Shown one piece after another: positions 54,061 to 62,851 of a stretch of DNA of 64,000 nucleotides (positions are counted from its first letter, which is position 1; each line of letters starts with the position of its first letter). Made by a program: the position numbers and the translations under genes. The notes under the pieces are model-generated. The model saw only the letters and a program-made list of their open reading frames with translations, had not been told where the DNA came from and searched no databases. Where the stretch lies: contig NZ_WSJB01000022.1 of NCBI RefSeq assembly GCF_009763255.1, positions 62,001-126,000 of the forward strand, given 5' to 3'. Source of the stretch: Bordetella sp. 02P26C-1. Lineage in GTDB: Bacteria > Pseudomonadota > Gammaproteobacteria > Burkholderiales > Burkholderiaceae_B.

Positions 54061-55128
54061 TCATTCGACCGATTCCGCGGCGGGATCTTCCCGTAAATGC
54101 AGCATTCTTTCTTGCGGTCTCAACGTTACGTTTCGCGCCGCGAACGCCCGCAAAATACCGAGGTTGATTGCCTGCTGCGTATCCATATAGCGGTTGTAAT
54201 CGGCGCTCATCACATAGTAGACAGCTTCGATTTCCAAGCCATGGTCACCGAAGGTAGCGATATGGGCCCGGTCGAATCGCGTCGCCGCTTGCGCTTCGAT
54301 CTGTGCCTTGACGTCGCCGGGCAACTCCGACAAGGTGGACACCGGCGTGTCATAGGGCACACGGAGTGTAAAAACTACGCGACGTTGTTCCATCCTTTTG
54401 TAATTTTGGATAGTTTGTTTCAACAATTCGGTGTTGGAGCAGACGATTTGTTCGCCGCCCAAGCTGCGGATGCGCGTTGTCTTTAGCCCAATATGCTCGA
54501 TCGAGCCGGCCACGGAACCAAACACCACGAAGTCGCCGACTTCAAATGGCTTGTCCAAACCAATCGAGATCGAGGCGAACAGATCGCTTAACACCGTCTG
54601 GACAGCCAGCGCAACGGCCACACCGCCTATGCCCAGGCTGGTCACCAACGCGGTGATGTTTACCCCCAAATTGTCCAGGATGGCCAGCAGGGTTACCACC
54701 CAAATGACAGTGCGCAATAAGTACGCGAGCAGTGTCGTCGTCACCACGCTCGCACGTGCCCGGGCCGCCACCAGAGACAATATGCTGACGCAAGCCACAT
54801 CGAGCCACAGCGCCAGTTGCATGGCGAGCAGCACGAACCATAAGTGATCGGAAATCCAACTCTGCCAAGGAAAGACGGCCTGCGTCAGACGCAGCCCCAG
54901 CAACAGCGCCAGTATGGCGATGATGACGCGACTGCTGCGAGCCACGACGGCCAACACCACCGACGCATAGGGATGCGTTCCGGCGGCCACGCGCGCCGTG
55001 GCCTGCCTGCGGAACAGATTCAACGCGGAAACAATCCCGATATAAAGCACGATGGCCAGGATGATGGTGCCAAGCCAGGCACCCCACAATGCGCCATAGC
55101 GCGAATATAGCTCGGGCAAACTACTCAT
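54061..55128 (-). CDS. MscS-family mechanosensitive ion channel
   Basis: A 355-residue inner-membrane protein with about four or five helices before the MscS core. The pore-lining region is NITALVTSLGIGGVAVALAV, followed by the beta domain (DKPFEVGDFVVFGSVAGSIE; TTRIRSLGGEQIVCSNTELL). Such channels release solutes on hypo-osmotic shock. It lies 64 bases upstream of glgA on the same strand and may share its transcript, which would join trehalose metabolism and osmotic relief. GGAGATGACCTG precedes the ATG. Confidence 0.88.
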   Translation of the reverse strand: MSSLPELYSRYGALWGAWLGTIILAIVLYIGIVSALNLFRRQATARVAAGTHPYASVVLAVVARSSRVIIAILALLLGLRLTQAVFPWQSWISDHLWFVLLAMQLALWLDVACVSILSLVAARARASVVTTTLLAYLLRTVIWVVTLLAILDNLGVNITALVTSLGIGGVAVALAVQTVLSDLFASISIGLDKPFEVGDFVVFGSVAGSIEHIGLKTTRIRSLGGEQIVCSNTELLKQTIQNYKRMEQRRVVFTLRVPYDTPVSTLSELPGDVKAQIEAQAATRFDRAHIATFGDHGLEIEAVYYVMSADYNRYMDTQQAINLGILRAFAARNVTLRPQERMLHLREDPAAESVE

Positions 55129-55167
55129 CAGGTCATCTCCATGTTAAGGGGCGAATCAACGAAACTA

Positions 55168-55656
55168 TTAACGCGTCCATAGCGCGTGATAGTGCGGCAC
55201 GCGTTCCAATGCATATTGCGCCGCCGCCTCACGTACGGTGTTTCTGTCCCCGGAAAACTGGCGCGTTTCCGTATAAAGACCGTCCTTGCATCCCGGCGCG
55301 CGTAATAGCCACGCAAAACACTGCGTGCCCGCGGCTACGCCGTCACCACCATCATCGGCGACACCCGTATTCGCAATGACCACGGGCGCGCCGCAGCGCT
55401 GCGCCCTGCACCATGGCGCTTGCCACTTCCTCGCTGGTGAGGTTGTAGCGAGCCAATATTTCGTCGGAGATCCCCAGACAACGCTGCTTGGCCGAAGGCG
55501 AATACACCACGAACGCGCATTCCAACAAGCTACCGGCGCCGGGTAAGTCCGCCATCTGCGATGCGATGCGATGAGTCCGGCCGTACAACTCTCCGCAGTG
55601 GCCAACATCAGGCTGTGCCGGCGCATATACGTGGCCACGTTCTCGATTTCAGTCAT
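55168..55656 (-). pseudogene. pncC: frameshifted nicotinamide-nucleotide amidase (PncC/CinA C-terminal)
   Basis: The 5' part reads MTEIENVATYMRRHSLMLAT then AESCTAGLIAS, the start of PncC. The central part (QMADLPGAGSLLECAFVVYS; GISDEILARYNLTSEEVASA) lies in another frame (55352-55588), and the 3' part (APVVIANTGVADDGGDG) returns to the first. The first shift coincides with three tandem TGCGA units (55557-55571): with two units the frame would run straight from GLIAS into QMADLP. A second shift lies near 55390-55400. The nominal 162-residue frame stays open only because of GC bias and carries nonsense in the middle. Either a decayed gene or assembly errors. Confidence 0.8.
55557..55571. repeat. 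5-bp tandem repeat TGCGA x3 inside pncC
   Basis: Three perfect TGCGA units followed by a partial one, positioned exactly where the pncC frame breaks. Removing one unit restores the expected protein over this junction, which points to slippage as the cause. Confidence 0.85.
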
Positions 55657-55820
55657 GGAGCGTCCTGTCTATAGATCAGAAGGTTGGGATAACGCGTGAG
55701 CGCGCCAAATAGGCAGCGGGACTCAGGGCGCAGCAAGGGCCGTTCCCACTGGCTACGCGGGAACAGTTCTTGCGGTAGGCACCGGGTCGTTCAAATCCAA
55801 CTGCAGTGGAGAAAAACCAA

Positions 55821-57560
55821 ATGCTCGAGTCCCTCGCCCAGACCTCAGTTCAGCCGTCAGTACAACCGTTCGGGCCTGTCTTGCGCCGCAGCGCTGCCAA
55901 CACGGCGATTCACCGGCAGCAAGTCCATCTCCCGGTAGAGCTGAAAGACCGTGTGATCAGCCGTCTAAAAGCCATGAGGGAACAACGCTGGGTGTCGAGA
56001 CTCTGGGCGGGCGACGCAACCCTCTGGACAGGCACCGACGAGGACCAGTGGACCGGCTGGGTCAATCCCGCTCAGCAGCAAGCCATCATGCGACGCTATC
56101 TCGGCATGTGCGCCAGACTGCGCGATGGTCTCTATGAACATGCTGTGCTAATTGGCATGGGTGGCGCGAGCGTGGGCGCGCAGGTACTCCAAAGCGCGCT
56201 GGGTTCTAGTCCCGGCGGCCTGAAGCTGCATGTGCTCGATTCCATCGATCCCGACCAAGTGCAAGCGCTGGAGCGCCGCCTGCCTCTGGACAAATGCCTG
56301 TATATCGTGGCGAGCAAATCGGGCACAACCATGGAATCCACGTTGCTGGCTCGCCACTTTTATCAGCGCGCCCGCGCAGCGCTAGGCGAAAGCGCCGGTC
56401 GTCATTTCTGTGCCATCACCGATCTGGACACGCCCTTGCAAAAGATGGCCGAGGAACTGGGCTACGCAGCGGTGTTCACTGGCGACAGTCAAATCGGTGG
56501 TCGCTATTCTGTGTTGTCGCCGTTCGGCTTGGTACCGCTCGCGCTCATGGGGCACGACCCGATGGCCTACCTCAATCAGGCCAGCGTGGCGCGCAACCAA
56601 TGTGGCCCGCGCGCGCCGATGGATAAGAACCCCGGTGCAATTCTCGGTGCGGTGTTGGGCGAGGCAGCGTTAAGCGGGCGCGACAAAGTCACCATCTGGA
56701 CGGACCCGAAATTGGCTTGTTTTGGCGACTGGCTAGAGCAGCTGATTGCGGAGTCTACCGGAAAACACGGCCGTGGCATGATCCCCGTCACTCAGGAACC
56801 GGAAACCGAAGTTCATCGCTATCCCTCTGACCGCCTGTTCGTGATTCTGCGCCGCGGCCCGGCTATGAAGCGCCAGACCGAACAGTTGCGCGCGGCGGGT
56901 CATGCCGTGATTGATATCGAGGTAGGTGAGGGCGCCTTGCTAGCTCAGGAATTTTATCGATGGCAGTTTGCGACCGCCGTGGCAGGTTCGATCCTCGAGA
57001 TCAACCCCTTTGACCAGCCCGACGTCGAAGCCAGTAAAGTCCGCACTCGCCAGGTTTTGGCCGCGCCCATTGTCCAGCCAGCGGGTGTCAGTCTAGGAAG
57101 TCTGGTCGTCGATATCGGCGAACACGCCGATTTGGGCGACTGGTTGCGGGCGCATCCGGCCGATTATTTCTCGCTGCTGGCCTATTTGCCCTCCAATGAC
57201 GACACTCGCGCTTGGCTGACGCACTGGCAAGGGCGGTTGCGGGATATGTATGGCGCGGCGGCGACGTCAGGCTATGGTCCGCGATACCTGCACGCGAGCG
57301 GTCAATTGCACAAGGGCGGCCCGGCAGGGGGTTCATATCTCTTTATCGGCCGTCATGATTGCCATGGCAACGAACTGGGCCGTTGCCAGTCGGCGCAGGC
57401 ACAAGCCGATATCGCCGAATTGCGCGCCCGTGGTCGCCATTGCGCGGCAGTGTGGTTCACGGGCAGCGTTGCCACCGGCCTGCGAGACCTGGCGCAGTTG
57501 CTCGAATCCGCGTTAGGCGTGGACGCGCCGGTCGAAAGCAATGCGGCACTGGCGCACTGA
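55821..57560 (+). CDS. pgi: glucose-6-phosphate isomerase
   Basis: A 579-residue SIS-domain isomerase that interconverts glucose-6-phosphate and fructose-6-phosphate. Seen: VLIGMGGASVGAQVL, the phosphate loop YIVASKSGTTMESTLLARHF, GGRYSVLSPFGLVPLALMG (base-region Arg) and INPFDQPDVEASKVRTRQVL. The sequence resembles the isomerase half of transaldolase-Pgi fusions more than classical Pgi, and no transaldolase part is present. The ATG at 55821 follows GGAG; an in-frame GTG at 55806 overlaps that site. It is divergent from the glycogen operon and would supply glucose phosphate to it. Confidence 0.88.
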   Translation: MLESLAQTSVQPSVQPFGPVLRRSAANTAIHRQQVHLPVELKDRVISRLKAMREQRWVSRLWAGDATLWTGTDEDQWTGWVNPAQQQAIMRRYLGMCARLRDGLYEHAVLIGMGGASVGAQVLQSALGSSPGGLKLHVLDSIDPDQVQALERRLPLDKCLYIVASKSGTTMESTLLARHFYQRARAALGESAGRHFCAITDLDTPLQKMAEELGYAAVFTGDSQIGGRYSVLSPFGLVPLALMGHDPMAYLNQASVARNQCGPRAPMDKNPGAILGAVLGEAALSGRDKVTIWTDPKLACFGDWLEQLIAESTGKHGRGMIPVTQEPETEVHRYPSDRLFVILRRGPAMKRQTEQLRAAGHAVIDIEVGEGALLAQEFYRWQFATAVAGSILEINPFDQPDVEASKVRTRQVLAAPIVQPAGVSLGSLVVDIGEHADLGDWLRAHPADYFSLLAYLPSNDDTRAWLTHWQGRLRDMYGAAATSGYGPRYLHASGQLHKGGPAGGSYLFIGRHDCHGNELGRCQSAQAQADIAELRARGRHCAAVWFTGSVATGLRDLAQLLESALGVDAPVESNAALAH

Positions 57561-57605
57561 TCTTTCGGGCTAGAGCGGTTGGCACGCTTAGCGGAACGGA
57601 GAGTA

Positions 57606-57632
57606 GGGCGCGCTTATAGCGCGCCCTTTTTT
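57606..57632 (+). terminator. rho-independent terminator of pgi
   Basis: GGGCGCGC and GCGCGCCC form a perfect 8-bp stem around TTATA, followed by six T, 45 bases after the pgi stop. Confidence 0.92.
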
Positions 57633-57710
57633 GTGTCTCGAGATTATCTTGAGCTCTCTGGATCTCGCAAAAAGCAAACATTGAGCGTCCAGACTAGCGC
57701 CCGTTAAACA

Positions 57711-58706
57711 TCAGCGACGCCGGGTAAGGGCAGCGCCCACAACGAACAACATCCCGGTGCCCAGCCATACCAGACCTTTGGCATTCGTATTCACATGCTT
57801 ATAGAGGCTGTGACGACGCACATTTTTAGGGGAGGGCGTACGTTGACGCACACCGGGATCGTACAGTCCGTCGATATCCTCGGAGGCTGGCACGTCACTG
57901 CGCTGATTACGCGTCAGCCATCCCGCCATCTTGTCCGAGAGCCCGGGCGCCCGTTGACCCATGGTGGAAATCAGCTTGGATACGGACCCCACATACAGAT
58001 CCCGCTGCGGGGATTGCGCGGCCTGAAGAATCGCGTCGGCCACCAAATCCGCTGCATAGATGGGCGGCGGCAGCGTGGGCTCAACCTCCATATAGTTGCG
58101 GGCACGGCGCGTGTAATCGGTATCAATGGACGCTGGCTTGATCAGCGTGACGCTGACGGGCGCGCCATCCTGCATGAGCTCCATGCGCAATGCGTCGGTA
58201 AACCCTTTCACCGCATGCTTCGCAGCGGAATAAGCGCCTTGCAAGGGTATCGCGCGATCCGACACCTCGCTGCCCACATTGATCAGCGCGCCGCCACGCT
58301 CGCGCAGGTACGCAGTTGCGGTGAGCGAGCCGTAGACCACGCTCCAGTAATCGGTTTCAAAGAGTTGACGCTGATCGGCGACGGGTACGGTCGATAAGGA
58401 GCCAAAAATTGTCACGCCCGCGTTGTTCACCCAGGTATCAACGCGGCCATACGTATCCAGCGCTGTCTGAAGCAGTTTTTGATGGTCTTCTTCGTGACCC
58501 ACGTCCATCGCGCAAGTCGTCACCGCGCCACCGGACTCGCGAATGGAGCCGGCAACTTTTTCCAGTTCACCGGCATCGCGCGCGGCGATCACCACCCGAG
58601 CACCAGCACGGGCCGCCGCCCGCGCCGTCGCCGCGCCGATGCCGCTGCTGCCTCCCGTAATGACGATGACTTGCTGGGCCAGCGGTTTCAAGTGCAGTTT
58701 TTGCAT
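57711..58706 (-). CDS. SDR family oxidoreductase
   Basis: A 331-residue short-chain dehydrogenase. Cofactor loop VITGGSSGIGAATARAAARA, NNAGVTIFGSL, catalytic Ser in INVGSEVSDRAIP and YxxxK in GAYSAAKHAVKGF. Beyond the ~250-residue catalytic core it has an extension with a C-terminal hydrophobic segment (LVWLGTGMLFVVGAALTRRR), so it is probably membrane-tethered. Arg after the first strand (AARDAGEL) suggests NADP. Substrate unknown. GGGAGA precedes the ATG. Confidence 0.88.
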   Translation of the reverse strand: MQKLHLKPLAQQVIVITGGSSGIGAATARAAARAGARVVIAARDAGELEKVAGSIRESGGAVTTCAMDVGHEEDHQKLLQTALDTYGRVDTWVNNAGVTIFGSLSTVPVADQRQLFETDYWSVVYGSLTATAYLRERGGALINVGSEVSDRAIPLQGAYSAAKHAVKGFTDALRMELMQDGAPVSVTLIKPASIDTDYTRRARNYMEVEPTLPPPIYAADLVADAILQAAQSPQRDLYVGSVSKLISTMGQRAPGLSDKMAGWLTRNQRSDVPASEDIDGLYDPGVRQRTPSPKNVRRHSLYKHVNTNAKGLVWLGTGMLFVVGAALTRRR

Positions 58707-59280
58707 AGCGGTCTCCCGTTAAAAAGAAGGAATACCGCCGCAAGGGGTGTACCTGCAAATTACAGTGAAGAGGGCGCGTGCGGTGATACGGCCGACGCGT
58801 AACAGCCCACAATTTGATTCCCGGGTCCTTAGGTCGCCGGCGTCCATGGCGGCAGTGGGCTCGACACTCATCTTCATTACTTTACATAATACACATTAGC
58901 GGATTCGATGGCATGGGTAAATCCAGCTTTGAATGTGGCGAGCGGCCAACGAACTGGATCGTTTCTCCATGTCCGATTTCCGAGCTTGGTCGATATCCAT
59001 GGTCACACGCGTAATTACTATTTCCGACGAAGCCCGGGTTTGACTACGCCCGAGCAGTACACGACCTGCGCATGCACATCTGGATGCCGTCTTCTCCTTA
59101 GATTGGCTTCAGCACTTTATGTCCGCGAATGACGGTCTTGCTCGCTCACCAGTGAGAGCCGTCCTGATTGTTCGTCTGCTCGGTACGAGCCCCACGCTTT
59201 ATCCAACGCATCAGTTAATGCGACGCGCATGCCGTCGCCTTTGCTTATGCGCGCAACCAAACCTACTTGGAGATGTTTCC
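58707..59280. other. 574-base intergenic region, no gene seen
   Basis: Divergent upstream region of the SDR gene and the autotransporter. It has an AT-rich patch at about 58876-58898 (TTTACATAATACACATTA) that may hold a promoter. Short open frames on both strands lack ribosome sites and similarity; the frame that leads into the autotransporter from 59119 is open but unlike a signal sequence before 59281. Confidence 0.5.
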
Positions 59281-62200
59281 GTGAATAACCGCACTCGGAG
59301 AAACGAGATTCGAAAAACCGCTCTTGCGATTGCCATTATGGCCGCGTGTAGTCAAGGCGCCCTAGTCTACGCTGCCGGCCACCACAACGAGACCAATTTA
59401 AATAAAGATGCCGGCACCGAAGGCACGAGCTATACCGAACGCAATGCGCGTGAGGTCGTAAGGTCTGTCATAGGCCGCGATGGCGTTAAGACCGACTATA
59501 GGGTGGTTTACGGACCAGACAACGGCGAAGGCGCCGAAATCGAATCGGTTAGTGTAAGGCGCGGCGAAAAATGGGATGACCTCCGTCTTTTGAATGTGGA
59601 CAACACTCCGGAGCCTTTTTCCGTCCTGTTGGACGACGAAAAACTCTATCTTTTGCACGCCATCGACATAGAACAGAATGGTGAGCCTTTGTATTTTCAG
59701 GAATACGTCGGAGATTTCATCACGCTACCCGGCGAAGATACGCCAAGTCCTGTGTACTTCAAGACAATCGGCGGGGAGCCTGTGACCGACTTATTGGTGA
59801 TCGACCGGGAAGATGACGAGACAGAGGATGCCGAGTTCGTGGATGGTGAGGACGTTGAGTCTGACGGCCTCTACGAGGACATAGAGTACGAATTTGGCGA
59901 GGAGGATGGAGAGGAAGTGGAGTACGTCCTTGTCGAAGAGGATGGAGAGGAAGTGGAGTACGTCCTTGTCGGAGAGGATGGAGAGGAAGTGGAGTACCTC
60001 CCGGGCGACGAGTTCACAGAGGGCGACGAGAGTGTCGAGAGTGTCGAGGCAGTGGAGGCACTGGAGGCAGTGGAGGCAGGCGCCGCGGGCAAGAAAGTCG
60101 ATGTACCTACAACACGCGCGACAAGTATTCTTTTGAACGGCACTGACCAAGTATTCTCTGACACAGTAGAGTCGCCTCGTCCTAAGGATGTGAAGGTGTC
60201 TTCACAGCGTACGCACACGCTCAGCGTCGGCTGGGGTTCGAACACACCGGATATTCCGGGTGGGCGCGATCTGCAAAAGCACACCGGTGTGGATTGGATC
60301 ATCCCGAATGGTCCGATCTCTGAGATCCATCGTAGCGGCACGCTTGAACTCCAAAACGGAAAGGTTCAAGCAACTGGCGACCATCCCGGCTTCGTTGTGC
60401 ATGCTGACGGCCAGGCATCACTTGATAACATCAACTTAACGTCTGGAGGACCTTCGTTCGTTTCGAGTCTGACCAGATCGAGCGACAAGCAACTGATTCA
60501 GCTTACCGGCAATACTGTCATTGAGCAGAACAATGGCGTTCTGCTGAGCGTAAACCGTACCGGCGACGGCATGGGGGGTGTCGTCCATTTTGCCTTGCGG
60601 GGTGCCGTATCGGCCAAAGGCGATATTCTCGATACGGATGGCTTGGACGCCAATGGCAAACGACACGCAGCGGGTCAGGTCCGCTTTGAGGTCAGTGACG
60701 GGGCGCGCTGGGAAGGTTCCCACCATGGCCTCCAGCAGCTTCACGTAGGCAGGAACGGAACGATCGTCGAGCACGGTGGTAAACCCATCGCGGGCGACGT
60801 CACGGGTGCAAGGGGCGCGTCGTTGACCTTTAATCGGGGCGCCAACATCGGAGGATCCGTCAGGTTGCTGTCGACCGCAGGGGCCGAATTCCTGGACGAC
60901 ACGCGTATCGCCAAGGATTTACATGCTCGAAATACGACGGTGCGATTTGACGGGTCGACCAAGATCGGGGGCCACCTCTCCGGCGGCGCGACTCGGTTCG
61001 AGTTTAATCGTGCGAAGGACGCCAGCATCGGTGGCTCGGTTACGTTGACCGACGGCAGCCGCCTATCGGGTGGATCGATGGAAAACCCCATTAAGATCTC
61101 CGGTGATGTAAGGGTCTATGAAAATTCTGTCCTTGGCGGCAATCTCGACGTTGAGGGCACCTTGGAATCCGTCGGTGGGGTTTTGAGCCCGGGTAACTCC
61201 ATTGGTAAGCAAACCTTCGGTTCGATCCGTCAAATGGGTCCGTCCTATATTGTCGACATCAATGCTGCAGGTCGCGCGGATCTCGTCGTCGCGCGAACTG
61301 GTGAGATCGACGTTTCAAAAACACATTTGACCGTTTCGCAAGAAAATGGCGATGGCGGATTCCGTCTTAACCATGACTACACGATCTTGAGTGCGGAGAC
61401 GGGCAAAATCGTGGGCGAATTCGCCAGTTCCAAACTTGACGATACCTTCCAAGGCACTCTGGTGCACTTGGAGCCCGTCGCCTACCACGCGCAGGACGTG
61501 CAGATTCGTCTGGCACCGGATGAGAAAAAGGTCGTCCAAAAAACGAAGGAGCTGCCCAAGAACCAAGCCGGTGCTTTGTACGCAGTGGCGGCGCAGGCCG
61601 GTGCGCAGGCGTGGGCGGATGCAGCGCTGCTTTCCACCAACACGCAAGTGGCACTCGATCAACTATTGGGTGAAGTACACGCCGGGACGCAGTCCGCCCT
61701 GCTCTATTCAGGCAACCAGGTGCGCGCAGTGATTTCAGACCGCGTGAGCGGCCCTCGCCGCAATGGCGGCAACGCTTCGACGCCCCAATCCGATGTGCCG
61801 GTATGGGTGCAAGTGACGGGTGGCAAATTCAGTTTGAAGGGCGACGGCAACGCCACCAAGACCAGTTCACAAGGCGGTGGCATCTTCGTCGGCGGCGAAG
61901 GCAGCGTGGGCGGGGATTGGCGCCTGGGCGCGGCCTTAGGCTACAACGATAGCGCGATCAAGCTAGAGAATCGTGGCGGATCAAAGGCCGACGTCAATAG
62001 CTACACCGCTGCGCTGTATGGTGCTAAAAGCCTGCAGACCGCCAATGGCCAGTACGATCTGCTAGCCGGTGCCGCTTACACCCATCACAATATCGATACG
62101 CGTCGTCGGGTAACGCTCGGCAGTGATCAGAACTTGAAGAGTTCGTACGATGCCAAGAGCACGCAACTCTTCGCAGAAGCCGGTTACGGAGCCCAAGTTG

Positions 62201-62634
62201 GCGCCAAGACAGTGGTGGGGCCCTATGTCGGCCTGGCCTGGACGGACCTTAAGTCTTCCGGTTTCAAGGAAACCGGTGGTTCGGCTGCTTTGCGCGGCAA
62301 AGCGGATCATGATCACACCCTCGCGACGACGCTCGGTATCCGGGGTAAAACCGACTTTGATATTGGAGCCGCACATGCGTTCGTGCGCGGTGGTCTGGGC
62401 TGGCGCCATACCAACGGTGACGTTAACCCCAGCCGCTCGTTGGCGTTCGTGAACGGCAATGGCGCTTCGTTCAGCGTTACCGGTGCCTCTATCGCTCGGG
62501 ATGTCGCCACGCTCAACCTGGAGCTGGGTGCGGAAGTCGGGAAGAACACCACGGTAGGACTGAGCTATAACGGCCAGTTCGCCAAGGGTCTGACCGACAA
62601 CTACGGATCGGTGTTTATGAAAGTCGGCTTCTAA
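59281..62634 (+). CDS. autotransporter (type Va) with acidic-repeat passenger
   Basis: A 1117-residue surface protein. The GTG at 59281, with GGAGA ten bases before it, gives a signal peptide ending near ALVYA. The passenger (~32-835) first carries a very acidic region with three 12-residue repeats EDGEEVEYVLVE (residues ~208-243), then beta-helix-like sequence with the pertactin-type block GGVLSPGNSIGKQTFG. The C-terminal barrel (~835-1117) starts at VPVWVQVTGGKFSLKGDG and ends in the outer-membrane signature SVFMKVGF. No RGD motif or protease triad was seen. Likely adhesin; the acidic region could bind calcium. Confidence 0.9.
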   Translation: MNNRTRRNEIRKTALAIAIMAACSQGALVYAAGHHNETNLNKDAGTEGTSYTERNAREVVRSVIGRDGVKTDYRVVYGPDNGEGAEIESVSVRRGEKWDDLRLLNVDNTPEPFSVLLDDEKLYLLHAIDIEQNGEPLYFQEYVGDFITLPGEDTPSPVYFKTIGGEPVTDLLVIDREDDETEDAEFVDGEDVESDGLYEDIEYEFGEEDGEEVEYVLVEEDGEEVEYVLVGEDGEEVEYLPGDEFTEGDESVESVEAVEALEAVEAGAAGKKVDVPTTRATSILLNGTDQVFSDTVESPRPKDVKVSSQRTHTLSVGWGSNTPDIPGGRDLQKHTGVDWIIPNGPISEIHRSGTLELQNGKVQATGDHPGFVVHADGQASLDNINLTSGGPSFVSSLTRSSDKQLIQLTGNTVIEQNNGVLLSVNRTGDGMGGVVHFALRGAVSAKGDILDTDGLDANGKRHAAGQVRFEVSDGARWEGSHHGLQQLHVGRNGTIVEHGGKPIAGDVTGARGASLTFNRGANIGGSVRLLSTAGAEFLDDTRIAKDLHARNTTVRFDGSTKIGGHLSGGATRFEFNRAKDASIGGSVTLTDGSRLSGGSMENPIKISGDVRVYENSVLGGNLDVEGTLESVGGVLSPGNSIGKQTFGSIRQMGPSYIVDINAAGRADLVVARTGEIDVSKTHLTVSQENGDGGFRLNHDYTILSAETGKIVGEFASSKLDDTFQGTLVHLEPVAYHAQDVQIRLAPDEKKVVQKTKELPKNQAGALYAVAAQAGAQAWADAALLSTNTQVALDQLLGEVHAGTQSALLYSGNQVRAVISDRVSGPRRNGGNASTPQSDVPVWVQVTGGKFSLKGDGNATKTSSQGGGIFVGGEGSVGGDWRLGAALGYNDSAIKLENRGGSKADVNSYTAALYGAKSLQTANGQYDLLAGAAYTHHNIDTRRRVTLGSDQNLKSSYDAKSTQLFAEAGYGAQVGAKTVVGPYVGLAWTDLKSSGFKETGGSAALRGKADHDHTLATTLGIRGKTDFDIGAAHAFVRGGLGWRHTNGDVNPSRSLAFVNGNGASFSVTGASIARDVATLNLELGAEVGKNTTVGLSYNGQFAKGLTDNYGSVFMKVGF
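59902..60009 (+). repeat. three 36-bp in-frame tandem repeats in the autotransporter
   Basis: Units at 59902-59937, 59938-59973 and 59974-60009. The first two are nearly identical and the third diverges in its last ten bases. Each encodes EDGEEVEYVLVE or a variant. Unit length is a multiple of three, so copy-number changes would keep the frame. Confidence 0.9.
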
Positions 62635-62682
62635 GCATAAGCACCGGCGGACCCGGTTGTCTCACGGGCCGTTATGACTCCG

Positions 62683-62719
62683 CCCCAACCCTGGCTGACC
62701 GCCGGGGTTGGGGTTTTTT
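62683..62719 (+). terminator. rho-independent terminator of the autotransporter gene
   Basis: CCCCAACCC and GGGTTGGGG pair across a 13-base loop and are followed by at least six T, about 50 bases after the stop codon. Confidence 0.9.
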
Positions 62720-62851
62720 ACCTTCTGATTTGTCCCCTCTTCTTTGGTATTGAGGCACTGACGAGCGTCTCTCCAAGTTCGCCTCTGCGAATTCGGTCTC
62801 GCCAGCCAAAGGTGTATGATTTCGCGCGAGTCTCTCTCTGGAATCATCCGC

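Noticed and set aside
59119-59280. N-terminal extension of the autotransporter from an upstream ATG
   Set aside because: The added 54 residues do not look like an extended signal peptide, whereas the GTG at 59281 has a ribosome site and a normal signal sequence behind it.
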